From assembly GCA_947494335.1 (NCBI GenBank), contig CANLUT010000002.1, positions 372,001-436,000 on the forward strand: DNA of 64,000 bases, read 5' to 3'. Under the pieces are notes generated by a model, which saw only the letters and a program-made list of their open reading frames with translations, did not search any database and was not told the DNA's origin. The DNA is from Oligoflexales bacterium. Lineage in GTDB: Bacteria > Bdellovibrionota_B > Oligoflexia > Oligoflexales > RGVZ01. Both the position numbers and the translations under genes were made by a program. Positions 17,092 through 26,523 of this stretch are shown piece by piece (within the stretch, counting starts at the first letter, position 1; each line of letters opens with the position of its first letter).

Positions 17092-18492
17092 ATGACTGAA
17101 GGAAAACAATCATCTCTGCCGCAAGAGTTTGAGCTTTGGCTTTCGTCAAAGAACTACAAAGCCATGCGCCCTGTTTTAAAATCTGCTGAGCCTGCCGACA
17201 TCGGCGAGCGTCTCGCAGAACTTCCGATCGCGGAACTGGTCGTTATTTTTCGCTTGATACCGAGAGTGCGGCGTGCGCAGGTGTTCGCATATGTGCCGTT
17301 TGAGCGTCAGGAAGAATTGCTTGAAGCTTTACCCGAAGCGGTTGTTTCAACTCTACTTAACGACATGGAGCCTGACGATCGTACGCGGCTTCTCGAGGAC
17401 TTGCCTTTTGAAATTCGCTCACAAATTCTATTAAAGCTTTCTCCCGAAGAACGGAGCATGGCTTGGCAGCTCTTAAGCTACGCAGAAGACTCCGTTGGTC
17501 GTTTGATGAACCCGGAGTTTATTGCTGTTCGTGGCGAGCTGAAGGTCTCTGAGGCGCTAGAATTTATTCGTTGGACAGTGCGTAATTCAGAAGAGCTACA
17601 CAGTTTTCTTTTCGTCATCGACCCAGATGGTAAGTATAAGGGCGAGGTGAGTCTGGCGAGTCTTATTCTTGCAGATCCTCCTACTTTGACTCTTGATCAG
17701 ATTATGGATACAGCAACGGTGGCCTTGTCAGTTACAGATGACAAGGGTGCAGCCGTAGATTTTTTCAGAAAATACGACAAAGCATTTAGCCCTGTAGTTG
17801 ATGCTGACGGTGTGCTAGTGGGTGTTTTGACAGCTGATGACGTATTTGACATCGCTGAAGACGAGGCGACAGAAGACATCCAGCAGTTCGGTGGTACAGC
17901 GATACTTGAGGACAGCTATTTTGAGACGCCAATGCATGTCCTGCTGCGCAAAAGGGCTGGTTGGCTCTGTGTACTTTTTGTCAGCGCTTTCTTTACGCAA
18001 ACTGCAATGAAATATTATGACCAGGCGATCCAAGAATTACGGTTTCTGATCTATTTCGTTCCATTAGTTGTTAGTTCTGGTGGTAACTCTGGAAGTCAAA
18101 CCTCGTCGCTTGTCATTCGCGGCCTTGCCTTGCGGGAAATGGAGCTGAAAGACTGGTGGCGCGTTTTTGGCCGGGAAATTGTGATGGGATTAGTCTTAGG
18201 CTTAATCCTTGGTTCAATTGGCTTTGCGCGAGCCATTATCTGGGATAGGGACCTGACGGTGGCTATTATTGTTGGTCTGGCTCTTGTGGGCGTTGTTTTG
18301 TTTGGATCAGTCGTTGGAGCTCTGATGCCATTTGCTATCAAACGTATGAAGATGGATCCTGCTGTGAGCTCTTCGCCATTCATCGCCTCAGTTGTGGACG
18401 TCGCGGGGATTGCCATTTACTTTAGTACGGCCATTTGGGTCATGCACTATGTAGCTCCTTTAATCGGTCTTGATGTTCCAAGCGGAAAATAG
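17092..18492 (+). CDS. mgtE: MgtE-type magnesium transporter
   Basis: This 466-residue protein has the MgtE order: an acidic helical N domain (residues about 1-130) with repeated Leu-Pro-Glu segments, two CBS domains (about 135-260), a plug helix, then five membrane helices (about 295-466). The signature GGNSGSQTSSL at about 327-337 begins the pore region. It carries Mg2+ across the inner membrane, and the N and CBS domains act as a magnesium sensor that closes the channel. It begins six bases after the aminopeptidase stop, in the same run as ileS. Confidence 0.93.
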   Translation: MTEGKQSSLPQEFELWLSSKNYKAMRPVLKSAEPADIGERLAELPIAELVVIFRLIPRVRRAQVFAYVPFERQEELLEALPEAVVSTLLNDMEPDDRTRLLEDLPFEIRSQILLKLSPEERSMAWQLLSYAEDSVGRLMNPEFIAVRGELKVSEALEFIRWTVRNSEELHSFLFVIDPDGKYKGEVSLASLILADPPTLTLDQIMDTATVALSVTDDKGAAVDFFRKYDKAFSPVVDADGVLVGVLTADDVFDIAEDEATEDIQQFGGTAILEDSYFETPMHVLLRKRAGWLCVLFVSAFFTQTAMKYYDQAIQELRFLIYFVPLVVSSGGNSGSQTSSLVIRGLALREMELKDWWRVFGREIVMGLVLGLILGSIGFARAIIWDRDLTVAIIVGLALVGVVLFGSVVGALMPFAIKRMKMDPAVSSSPFIASVVDVAGIAIYFSTAIWVMHYVAPLIGLDVPSGK

Positions 18493-18494
18493 CC

Positions 18495-19211
18495 ATGTGG
18501 ATTGATGATCAAATTCTTCGGCGGCACGATAAAAGAATTCACTCGGAAATTTTCATTCCCGAGGAAACAATGGTTGTTTTAGGTAGTGGCAATGATCCTC
18601 AGACGGAAGTTAATTTAGAGGCATGCTCATTACGTAGTATCCAGGTGCTACGTCGGTATGGTGGTGGTGGTACTGTTGTGCTTTACCCCGGGTGTGTTGT
18701 GGTGAGTACGGGATGTTGGGTCAAAGACCCCTTTAAAAATAATTTTTACTTTAAGCTATTAAACGATGCAGTAAGAGACGCGCTTGCCGCTAAGTGGACA
18801 TCTCTATCCGGTCTTTCTCAAGCAGGAATTTCAGACATTGTGATGGGTGAAAAAAAGGTCGCTGGTACCTCGATGTTTCGAAGTCGCAACTATCTTCTCT
18901 ATCAGGCAAGCATTTTAGTTGGTCTAGACAGAACTTTGGTTAACTCAGTTTTGCGACATCCTACTAAAGAGCCAGATTACCGCAAGGGTCGATCTCACGC
19001 TGATTTTCTGACGTCACTAATGGAAATCGAGCAAACGATCAAATCAGCTGCGCTGGTTAAAGATGCGCTGGAAAATCATCTTGAAGAAAATTTGTTAAAG
19101 CATCTGGCAGATCAACTGATTGATCCCGTTACGAGCCAGATGCCAGCTCTTCAGGCTAGAATTGTCCGCGCTGAAGAGGAGTCTCAAACAACAGTTTCAA
19201 ACTCCTTGTGA
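18495..19211 (+). CDS. lipoate-protein ligase A family protein
   Basis: A 238-residue protein with LplA/BPL-fold motifs: RRYGGGGTVVLYPG (about residues 52-65, the RRxGGG lipoate loop), then GISDIVMGEKKVAGTS with the catalytic-type Lys (about 107-122), then YLLYQASILVGLD. It should attach lipoate or octanoate to a lipoyl domain. The family also includes LipM-type octanoyl transferases, and the protein is shorter than E. coli LplA because it lacks the C-terminal accessory domain. It starts two bases after mgtE. Its 3' end overlaps the convergent membrane-protein gene by 28 bases. Confidence 0.8.
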   Translation: MWIDDQILRRHDKRIHSEIFIPEETMVVLGSGNDPQTEVNLEACSLRSIQVLRRYGGGGTVVLYPGCVVVSTGCWVKDPFKNNFYFKLLNDAVRDALAAKWTSLSGLSQAGISDIVMGEKKVAGTSMFRSRNYLLYQASILVGLDRTLVNSVLRHPTKEPDYRKGRSHADFLTSLMEIEQTIKSAALVKDALENHLEENLLKHLADQLIDPVTSQMPALQARIVRAEEESQTTVSNSL

Positions 19212-20059
19212 CCCTCTGGAACAGTCTGCAAATGATACATGGCAGCTGTAAACGGTAGCATTACAATCAGGCCTAATGTTTGCCATGTGACATTCAAAAA
19301 CTTGGAGAGCAGCTGGCTGGCATTAATCGTTTGTCCAAATATCTCGATGTCCTTTGCAAAAAATCCAGCTGGTATTTGCATGAGAAGGTCTATCTGAGGC
19401 ACCTGATCAATTAAAAATCCAATGCCAAGCAAGATAGTTAGAAAAAAACCTGCAACGGTGAGAATATTCATGAACGCTGGAACTTTTCCTCCCACACGCG
19501 CAGGCGTCGTATAGTTCAGAAAGATCGTATCAATAGTGGTACGAATACCGCCTTTTGTGCCAGTGACTAGTGTTACTGGAAGCATCACAAGCATCGAAAG
19601 AGTGATGACGGCTACAAACGGAATAATTGACGTGACAGGTATTACAAGCAAAAGAACCAGTAACGCACCAAGGCCTTTGCGGAAAAGCACGATGAGAGAC
19701 CTAAGAGCTACGGAAGAAAGTGGCTCAGGTCTACTTTCAAAATAATCCACTGAGGTCCGAGCCAGCATGAGTATGCCCCAAGCTTTTATGATGCCAAGGA
19801 TCACGTTGGGCAAAGCTAGAGTGGCGAGGCCTCGTGAAACGAGGTGCTCAAGTAGCTCTAGCGGTGTTTTTCCTGACGTCTCTGCAAGGGTAGAGACCGC
19901 AGTTGAGGCGGTCACTTGCCATGCCACAAGATCAAGGATGTCGGGCAAAAGGACGAAAAATAGGGCTATTAAAAACAGATCTTTACGTCTATTTGCGAGT
20001 GCTTCCTTACCGTAGCTCAAAATATCTGAAAGCTGGACTCTTTGAAGCTTGGTGGACAA
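19184..20059 (-). CDS. polytopic inner-membrane protein, unknown function
   Basis: I prefer the TTG at 20057-20059 (291 residues), which has AGGAG seven bases upstream; the ATG at 20074 is in frame but lies upstream of that site. Five or six hydrophobic segments are visible (near residues 30-50, 85-105, 130-175, 205-225 and 260-285 from the upstream ATG). A short basic N-terminus (Gly-Lys-Glu-Ala-Leu-Ala-Asn-Arg-Arg-Lys) precedes the first. I do not recognise the family; it resembles glycerophosphodiester- or DUF-type membrane proteins only in topology. It is divergent from queE with only about 40 bases between starts. Confidence 0.65.
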   Translation of the reverse strand: MSTKLQRVQLSDILSYGKEALANRRKDLFLIALFFVLLPDILDLVAWQVTASTAVSTLAETSGKTPLELLEHLVSRGLATLALPNVILGIIKAWGILMLARTSVDYFESRPEPLSSVALRSLIVLFRKGLGALLVLLLVIPVTSIIPFVAVITLSMLVMLPVTLVTGTKGGIRTTIDTIFLNYTTPARVGGKVPAFMNILTVAGFFLTILLGIGFLIDQVPQIDLLMQIPAGFFAKDIEIFGQTINASQLLSKFLNVTWQTLGLIVMLPFTAAMYHLQTVPEGHKEFETVV

Positions 20060-20100
20060 AAGAATGCTCCTCATCTATAAGGCGGGTGTTACGAGGGATT

Positions 20101-20748
20101 ATGAGCGACACGTTAATCATTACAGAGATATACGCCTCTATTCAAGGTGAGTCTAGCTATGCTGGTCTTCCTTGCACCTTTGTGCGCCTGACAGGCTGTC
20201 CGTTAAGATGCCGTTGGTGCGACACAACCTACGGATTTTATGGGGGCACTGAGACGTCTCTTTCCGACATTTTATCCTCCGTAAAAAAACTTGGTGTCTC
20301 ACTTGTGGAGCTAACTGGTGGTGAGCCTCTTGCCCAAAAAAATTGCCCGAGCTTGGCTAAAGCGCTCATTGACGAAGGCCATAAGGTCTTAATTGAGACT
20401 GGTGGATCTGAGGACGTGAGCTCCCTTGATCCAAACGTTCACATCATCATGGACATCAAGTGTCCCGGAAGCCAGATGCACGAGAAAAATCGCTGGGAAA
20501 ACTTAAATCACCTCAAGCCCACGGATGAAATTAAAATGGTCCTGGCTGATCGTGCTGATTTTGAGTGGGCCATGTTAAAAATAAAAGAGCACCGCCTGAC
20601 TGAGCGCTTTAAGGTTCTTTTAAGCCCTGCCTTTGGACTTCTGAAGCCAAAGGATCTGGCGGAATGGATTGTGGCGGAAAAATTAGACGTGAGACTTAAT
20701 CTGCAGCAGCATAAGTACATCTGGCACCCAAGGGCCAAGGGTGTGTGA
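20101..20748 (+). CDS. queE: 7-carboxy-7-deazaguanine synthase
   Basis: A radical-SAM protein of 215 residues, starting at the ATG at 20101 with GAGGG just upstream; the longer frame from 19903 is antisense to the membrane-protein gene. The N-terminus has the QueE pattern EIYASIQGESSYAG, then the Fe-S motif CPLRCRWC (CxxxCxxC), then ELTGGEPLAQ. It converts 6-carboxy-tetrahydropterin to 7-carboxy-7-deazaguanine in queuosine synthesis. The other que genes are not in the window. The stop codon shares a base with the next start (TGATG), so the aminotransferase is translationally coupled. Confidence 0.93.
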   Translation: MSDTLIITEIYASIQGESSYAGLPCTFVRLTGCPLRCRWCDTTYGFYGGTETSLSDILSSVKKLGVSLVELTGGEPLAQKNCPSLAKALIDEGHKVLIETGGSEDVSSLDPNVHIIMDIKCPGSQMHEKNRWENLNHLKPTDEIKMVLADRADFEWAMLKIKEHRLTERFKVLLSPAFGLLKPKDLAEWIVAEKLDVRLNLQQHKYIWHPRAKGV

Positions 20749-21983
20749 TGACACTGAACCAAGATTTTTTAGACAGACTTAAAATCGTGGAGTGCCATGA
20801 TAGCACTTACCGCCCAGAGAAAAGCCCGCTTGTTTTTTCAAAAGCCAAAGGCTCTCTTATTTGGGATGTCGACGGCAAGGAGTACATCGATCTCTGCGCA
20901 GGATTTGGAGCCCTTGCTTTGGGGCATGCAAGTGAAGCTCTGCTTGAGGTGACTAAAGGGTTTTCAGCAGACCGTCCGATGGTTGAGCATGCCATGGGAG
21001 ATGTCTATCCATCCGAAGAAAAAATTCTTTTCCTAGAAACCTTAAAGTCCCTTCTTCCCTCTAAATATGAAATCGGTGCTTTAGCTCTTGGCGGTGGACA
21101 AGCTGTGGAAATCGCACTCAAGACTGCCATGCTTTACACAAAAAAATCTGGATTCATCGTTTTCGATGACGCTTACCATGGTCTTGATCTCGGCGTTTTG
21201 CCATTAACAGCAAGAGAAGACTTTAGCGGGCCCTTTAAAAATTGGCTTATCGACGGACACGTTGAAAGGCTCCCTTACGGCGCAGGTAATGACCAATTGC
21301 TTTCTGCCATAAAAAAACTAAGCCACTGTGGTCTTGCGGCCATCGTTGCAGAGCCCATCCAAGGTAGGGCTGGCGTAAGGCCGCCGCCAAAGGGTTGGCT
21401 TTCCATGCTGGCAGATGTTGCTCACGCTGCTGGTGGCCTTTTGATTTTAGATGAAGTGTTTACTGGGTTTGGCCGCCTTGGCAAAATATCAACAGCCGAA
21501 GATGTGGACGCAGATATTTCAGCGTTCGGAAAAGCCATCGGTGGTGGTTTTCCCATGTCAGCCTGCTTTGCCAAAAAGAATATCATGGCTGCTTGGCCCG
21601 AGAGCTCCGGTGAAGCGATTCATACAGGCACTTTCTTTGGCCACCCATTTTCTGCTGCTGTGGGACGAAGAACTTTAATCCAAATTAAAAATCAAAATCT
21701 CATGGTGAGATCTTTGGATCTTGGTGACAAAGTAAAAGGATGGCTTTGCGCTGCCATCGGGCATCATCCACTCGTGAAAGACATTAGAGGCCAAGGCCTC
21801 ATGATTGGGGTTGAGTTTGCAAAGCCAGGACTGGCCGCAAAACTAATGGATGATCTTCGTGAAAAAGGAGTCGTCGCTTTGCCATCAGGAAACACAGGTG
21901 CAACGCTTTCGATTACGCCTGCTTTGAACATTCCTGAAGATCTTTTAAAGCAAGGTATTGAGCGCTTAGCTCAGTGCCTCTAA
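20748..21983 (+). CDS. class III PLP-dependent aminotransferase
   Basis: A 411-residue enzyme with class III landmarks: a Gly-Gly-Gln-Ala-Val-Glu phosphate-binding segment (about 115), DDAYHGLDLG (about 140), the LILDEVFTGFGRLG cofactor-binding Asp (about 230-243) and the Schiff-base Lys in FGKAIGGGFPMSA (about 262). Relatives include acetylornithine, 4-aminobutyrate and diaminopimelate aminotransferases; the sequence does not tell me which substrate is used. It overlaps queE by one base and converges with valS, overlapping it by 18 bases. Confidence 0.85.
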   Translation: MTLNQDFLDRLKIVECHDSTYRPEKSPLVFSKAKGSLIWDVDGKEYIDLCAGFGALALGHASEALLEVTKGFSADRPMVEHAMGDVYPSEEKILFLETLKSLLPSKYEIGALALGGGQAVEIALKTAMLYTKKSGFIVFDDAYHGLDLGVLPLTAREDFSGPFKNWLIDGHVERLPYGAGNDQLLSAIKKLSHCGLAAIVAEPIQGRAGVRPPPKGWLSMLADVAHAAGGLLILDEVFTGFGRLGKISTAEDVDADISAFGKAIGGGFPMSACFAKKNIMAAWPESSGEAIHTGTFFGHPFSAAVGRRTLIQIKNQNLMVRSLDLGDKVKGWLCAAIGHHPLVKDIRGQGLMIGVEFAKPGLAAKLMDDLREKGVVALPSGNTGATLSITPALNIPEDLLKQGIERLAQCL

Positions 21984-24623
21984 GTTTTGCTCTAAGCTTT
22001 TTAGCTGACTGGTCATATTGGCAAATTGATCTTTTGTCTGCTGCACAACATCTTCCGGCGCACGATCAGCAAAACTTGGGTTATCAAGTTTTGCTTTTAG
22101 TCCTGCCAGTACTTTTGTGACTCGGTCCCTTTCTCCCGAGAGCCTTTTCTTCTCGGAAGCAATGTCGATCACCCCAGAGGCCGGAATATACGCCTCAAAT
22201 CCCTTACCGATCGTAACCAGAGACTGGCCGGGTCTTGCTATAGTGGGAGAAGCCTTTAGTTCTCCAACCGTAGCCAAGCGTTTCACCAAAGGTGCTACGT
22301 CCATCACGATTTGGCTAAGTGACGCATCTGCTCGCATATGGATGTCGACCGTGTCTTTCGGATTGATCTGAGCCAAGGCCCTTGTTGAGCGAATACCCGT
22401 GATCAAGTCTTGCACTAATGACCACGAGTCACCGGCTTCCTTGAAGCGGATCAGTTTTAAGCCGTCTGGATAGTCGGAAACCACAAGACTTTCAGGTCTT
22501 TGCCAGGATGGGTGAGCCGGGATCTTATGCCAAAGCTCTTCGGTGATAAATGGCATGACTGGTGAGAAGAATCTTAGGATTCCTTCAAAAACGTATACCA
22601 ATACGCTCACGGCCTGTGCCTTCGCTTTTTCGTCGGTTCCTGTCAGGGCTTCTTTTGCGCACTCTAGACCCCAGTCACAGTAACTTCCCCAGGTGAAGTG
22701 ATACATGCGGTTAATGGCTTCATTAACTCTAAATTGAGCGAGAAGTTTTTCTACGTCGTCTGCTGTGCGTGCAAATTCTTCGCAAAGCCATTTACTTGCA
22801 AGGTCCATGCGGCTTGGGTCAAGGGCCTCGATCTTGGCGTCTTTAGACGTGTAACGCATCAGAAATCTTGCGGAGTTCCAAAGCTTATTGACAAACTTGG
22901 CGCCGTGCTCAAAGTCACCGATTTCCATGCGCACGCGTCCGCCAAGTGGCGAAAGTGCTACGCCTGTGAAGCGAAGGGCGTCCGTTCCATGTTTGGCGAT
23001 AACGTCGAGTGGATCGATGCCGTTACCAAGTGTTTTTGAGAATTTGCGACCTTGCTTGTCGCAAATGGTGGCCGCCATATAGACATCTTTGAAAGGAACT
23101 TTACCTTGAGTCCTAAGCCCTACCATCACCATGCGGGCAACCCATAGAAATAAAATCTCGTTAGCTGTCACAAGCGTGTCGGTTGGATAGAAGTAAGAGA
23201 GGTCTTTTGATTTTTCAGGCCAGCCGAAAGGAGATATCGGCCATAGCCAGCTGCTAAACCATGTATCTAGAACGTCCTCATCTTGATGAATCTCGGACGA
23301 GCCACACTTAGAGCATTTGGTGGGATCTTCCATCCCCGTGGTGACGCCGTCACATTTTTTACAGTACCAAATAGGAATCCGGTGGCCCCACCAAATTTGG
23401 CGGCTAATACACCAGTCTTGAATGTTTTCAAGCCAATGCAAATAAGTCTTTTTCCAAAGATCAGGATGAAAGTTAAGCTCTCCATTTTTTGCGACTTCAA
23501 TAGCCGGGACGGCAAGTTCTTTCATGCGCACAAACCACTGCATGGAAAGTCTTGGCTCAATGATAGCTTTCGATCTGTCAGAGTGCGGCACGGCATTACG
23601 GTGAGTCTCGTCTTTAATGAAAAGACCAAGGTCTTTCATTCCTTTGACGATTTCTTTGCGTGCCACGAAGCGGTCAAGTCCCCTAAACTTTTCAGGACAG
23701 TTACTTGCCATGGTGGCGTCGTCATTCATGACGTTAATGAATGGAAGATTGTGACGTTTTCCCATTTCAAAGTCGTTAAAGTCATGGGCAGGAGTGATCT
23801 TCACACAACCTGTTCCAAAATCAGCGGCGACGTAGCTATCAGCGATGATCGGAATAAGTCGGTCGGCAAAGGGAAGTTTGACGTGTTTTCCTACCAGGTG
23901 CTTATAACGCTCATCATCGGGATTGACCGCTACGGCAGTATCACCGAGCATCGTCTCGGGACGCGTTGTGGCAATCGGAATAAATTCACCAGGAAGTTCA
24001 TGAATAGGATAGTTGAAATGCCATAGGGTGGCATTCATCTCAACAGATTCAATTTCATCGTCACTGATGGCAGTTTTTAGAGCCGGATCCCAATTGACAA
24101 GTCTTTGCCCGCGGTAAACAAGACCTTCATTAAATAGCTGAACAAAGATCGCACGCACCGCTTTGCTTAGGTGCGGATCCATGGTGTAGGCTTCGCGGTC
24201 CCAGTCACAAGAAAAACCCATGGAGCGAAACTGTTCGGTGATCATTCCGCCGTATTTATCTTTCCAGGCGTGGAGCCTCTTAAGCATCTCCTCACGGCCT
24301 ATTTGTTGGCGGGTTTTTCCTTCTTCTTTCTCAAGAGCTTTTTCCACCATCATCTGGGTGGCAATACCTGCATGATCGGTGCCTGGTAGCCAAAGCGCAT
24401 TAAAGCCCTTCATTCTTTTCCAGCGCACAAGAATATCTTGAATCGTGTAGGTGGTGCCGTGACCCATGTGAAGCTGGCTGGTCACGTTTGGTGGCGGCAT
24501 CAAAATTGTGTATGGCTTTTTAGGGCTATCTGTTGGTGCTTTAAAAAAGCCGCCTTTCATCCAATAGTCGTACCATTTTTTTTCAAAGGACTTTGGATCG
24601 TACGTGGTTTCCATTTCAAACAT
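21966..24623 (-). CDS. valS: valyl-tRNA synthetase
   Basis: An 885-residue class Ia synthetase. The ATG at 24621-24623 follows a GGGGTG site at about six bases. The HIGH motif is in NVTSQLHMGH (near residue 50) and the ValRS C-terminal coiled coil covers roughly the last 60 residues. The KMSKS loop reads KFSKT, followed by LGNGIDPLD, which is unusual. The CP1 editing insert with ATTRPETMLGDTAVAV is present, as are Cys-x-x-Cys pairs (YCKKCDG, CSKCGS). It charges tRNA-Val. It follows the metzincin gene on the same strand by about 68 bases. Confidence 0.97.
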   Translation of the reverse strand: MFEMETTYDPKSFEKKWYDYWMKGGFFKAPTDSPKKPYTILMPPPNVTSQLHMGHGTTYTIQDILVRWKRMKGFNALWLPGTDHAGIATQMMVEKALEKEEGKTRQQIGREEMLKRLHAWKDKYGGMITEQFRSMGFSCDWDREAYTMDPHLSKAVRAIFVQLFNEGLVYRGQRLVNWDPALKTAISDDEIESVEMNATLWHFNYPIHELPGEFIPIATTRPETMLGDTAVAVNPDDERYKHLVGKHVKLPFADRLIPIIADSYVAADFGTGCVKITPAHDFNDFEMGKRHNLPFINVMNDDATMASNCPEKFRGLDRFVARKEIVKGMKDLGLFIKDETHRNAVPHSDRSKAIIEPRLSMQWFVRMKELAVPAIEVAKNGELNFHPDLWKKTYLHWLENIQDWCISRQIWWGHRIPIWYCKKCDGVTTGMEDPTKCSKCGSSEIHQDEDVLDTWFSSWLWPISPFGWPEKSKDLSYFYPTDTLVTANEILFLWVARMVMVGLRTQGKVPFKDVYMAATICDKQGRKFSKTLGNGIDPLDVIAKHGTDALRFTGVALSPLGGRVRMEIGDFEHGAKFVNKLWNSARFLMRYTSKDAKIEALDPSRMDLASKWLCEEFARTADDVEKLLAQFRVNEAINRMYHFTWGSYCDWGLECAKEALTGTDEKAKAQAVSVLVYVFEGILRFFSPVMPFITEELWHKIPAHPSWQRPESLVVSDYPDGLKLIRFKEAGDSWSLVQDLITGIRSTRALAQINPKDTVDIHMRADASLSQIVMDVAPLVKRLATVGELKASPTIARPGQSLVTIGKGFEAYIPASGVIDIASEKKRLSGERDRVTKVLAGLKAKLDNPSFADRAPEDVVQQTKDQFANMTSQLKSLEQNLEALS

Positions 24624-24691
24624 GAAGGCACCCCATTTCAACACGGTTAGAAACGGAGTTTTATCACAGGATTAGGGGACTTGAAAACCAG

Positions 24692-25555
24692 TCAGTGACC
24701 CGGCTGAGAGCCTTCTTCATCATTTTCTTTAGGCGCAGCACCTGATAGCCCAAAACTGGTCCTGGATTGCATAATTGCACGGGCTGTGGCCTCTGCGTTA
24801 CATGAAGAGCCCTGACAGCCATATATTTTTTGGATGCGCTGAATGTCACCCACCGAAAGTGAGCGATTGGCCATGCCTTCACCGATGAAGATACTTGGAT
24901 TCATGATCGAGCTAGAATCATACTTTTCATCCACGTGGGCCAGGCCCAGAAGATGACCAAGCTCATGGGTGGCCAAACTTTGCATGTCTACTAGCTCCCG
25001 GTCGTCGATCGGTTTTTCAGTTAAAGCATCACTGATAAAGTAGACCTCCGAATTATAGCGGATGTCTGCCGCGTCGATAGTCTCGTAGGCATTACCTGGA
25101 TTATTCCAAATGGTGGTTGCCAAAACCATCCTGCTTTTTCCTGTCTTTGACCAAATGCCATCATTGTATTGCCCGTTTAAACCATCTCTTAGTGATGAAT
25201 AAAGATCCGGAAAACTGTCACCAGTCTTTCCTGCGTGTTTTCCATCGAATGAAAAGAGCGTTCGGCCGACTGCCAACTCCCAGGTTTGAATGGCCGATTT
25301 CAATGCGGAAAATTGAAGAGCTGGCATATTGGTATCCGTCTTGTAACGGATCGGCAGGTTACGCCAGCCTTTCGGCGCATGTAGTCCAAATTCTGGTGAA
25401 TCGGGATCAAAAGAATTAGCGAGCTGTGTGCCCTGTTTCTGTTCATGATCCTCTTTAAGACTCACCTTATAAAACTGCGCACCACATGCAATGAAGTTTG
25501 CAAAGGCTGCGGTGATTGAGCCGGTTATGAGCAAATATCTAGTTAACATCGCCAT
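24692..25555 (-). CDS. lipoprotein metzincin (matrixin-like zinc protease)
   Basis: I use the ATG at 25553-25555 (287 residues), because a GTG start at 25597 would place charged residues before the signal peptide. The signal peptide ends in FIACG, a plausible lipobox Cys. The catalytic zinc motif HELGHLLGLAH (about residue 215) matches HExxHxxGxxH of metzincins and is followed by a Met-turn in SSIMNPS, so the protease should be active. It resembles matrixins more than other clans. The C-terminal tail (Ser-Phe-Gly-Leu... Glu-Gly-Ser) is low complexity. It probably sits in the outer membrane or periplasm. Confidence 0.8.
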   Translation of the reverse strand: MAMLTRYLLITGSITAAFANFIACGAQFYKVSLKEDHEQKQGTQLANSFDPDSPEFGLHAPKGWRNLPIRYKTDTNMPALQFSALKSAIQTWELAVGRTLFSFDGKHAGKTGDSFPDLYSSLRDGLNGQYNDGIWSKTGKSRMVLATTIWNNPGNAYETIDAADIRYNSEVYFISDALTEKPIDDRELVDMQSLATHELGHLLGLAHVDEKYDSSSIMNPSIFIGEGMANRSLSVGDIQRIQKIYGCQGSSCNAEATARAIMQSRTSFGLSGAAPKENDEEGSQPGH

Positions 25556-25797
25556 AATATCTATGACCACCCCTCGTTCAGAATGCATGTTCGGCACAAA
25601 ACGTTAATTTCCTGAGAACCGTTTGGAAGAGCCCTTAATGTAAGGGAGTTTCAGCGCCCGATCCCGAGTTCCGTTTGGGGTGGGAGCCTTTAAGGATGGC
25701 AACACATTCTTTAAATATTTGAATTTATTGATAAATATTGGGACCTCTCAGTGTTTGCTGGCAGTTGGCCGAAGGAGCTTTTAGGAGGGAAAGTCTG

Positions 25798-26523
25798 GTG
25801 GAACCATCGAGGACAACAAAAAATTTTCAGCTAACGGAATCGAGATCCGGGGGGTTTTCCCTTGTCAGTGTCGTCGTTGCAATCGGTTTGGCTGGAATTG
25901 CGATTTACGGAGTTACATCGGGCACGGTCGCCGTCAGAAAGACTCAAAGCAACACAGGCGCTAAAGCCTCATTTCTGTTGGTGCAACCAGCTTTACGAAC
26001 GGCATTGGCTCGAGCGGCAAGGGACTTTGTGTATGAGAAAAAGTGTGGAGATCCAAATAAGGCTTTTTCCGAGAGGATTGCTTCGAGCTTCAAAGACGTT
26101 CGCATTTTGTCCGTAGGAGGCAGTGGTTCAGCAAAGTTCTCTGCAGTTACCACCGTCACGCCGCCGCATAGTAGTTTTTCTGAAGCATCTGCTCGGTGCG
26201 CCGGTCAACGAATTCGAGGATATACTTACCAGCAAGATGGTTCTGGAGATCTACTGTACACCTGCCTTGCGCTGACTGCTGAGACATCATTTAAAGAAAA
26301 ACTGATGAGTTCAAAGAATTCATTTTGGTCCATGAGTAACACATTCCTAGAGGTCCTAGTGTTACCAGTAGATTTGAGGCGGGATGAGCCGCTTACATGT
26401 TTAACGGCAGACTCACCTGGTGGCGGAATTAAAATTTTATATACGGTTTACTATGCGGCAAACGAGAGCTCTGGTGGCAGACCTAATCGAGCCGATGGGG
26501 TTTTTTATGTCACGCGAGAATAA
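25798..26523 (+). CDS. pilin-like protein 1 (type IV/type II minor pilin-like)
   Basis: I use the GTG at 25798, which has AGGAGG eight bases upstream; the earlier in-frame start at 25738 has none. The 241-residue protein has a short basic leader ending in GG, then FSLVSVVVAIGLAGIAIYGV, the prepilin cleavage site plus hydrophobic helix. Position +5 is Ser, not the usual Glu. The rest is a Cys-containing globular domain (Cys near residues 82, 135, 160 and 202). Prepilins with this form are minor components of type IV pili or type II secretion pseudopili. It overlaps the next gene by 17 bases. Confidence 0.75.
   Translation: MEPSRTTKNFQLTESRSGGFSLVSVVVAIGLAGIAIYGVTSGTVAVRKTQSNTGAKASFLLVQPALRTALARAARDFVYEKKCGDPNKAFSERIASSFKDVRILSVGGSGSAKFSAVTTVTPPHSSFSEASARCAGQRIRGYTYQQDGSGDLLYTCLALTAETSFKEKLMSSKNSFWSMSNTFLEVLVLPVDLRRDEPLTCLTADSPGGGIKILYTVYYAANESSGGRPNRADGVFYVTRE

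Noticed and set aside
19903-20100. Upstream extension of queE to 19903
   Set aside because: It overlaps the divergent membrane-protein gene and adds sequence not found in QueE; GAGGG directly before ATG 20101 marks the real start.
23283-24026. 247-residue open frame on the plus strand inside valS
   Set aside because: It is antisense to strongly conserved ValRS sequence, has no ribosome site and does not resemble a protein family. It is a by-product of codon use on the opposite strand.
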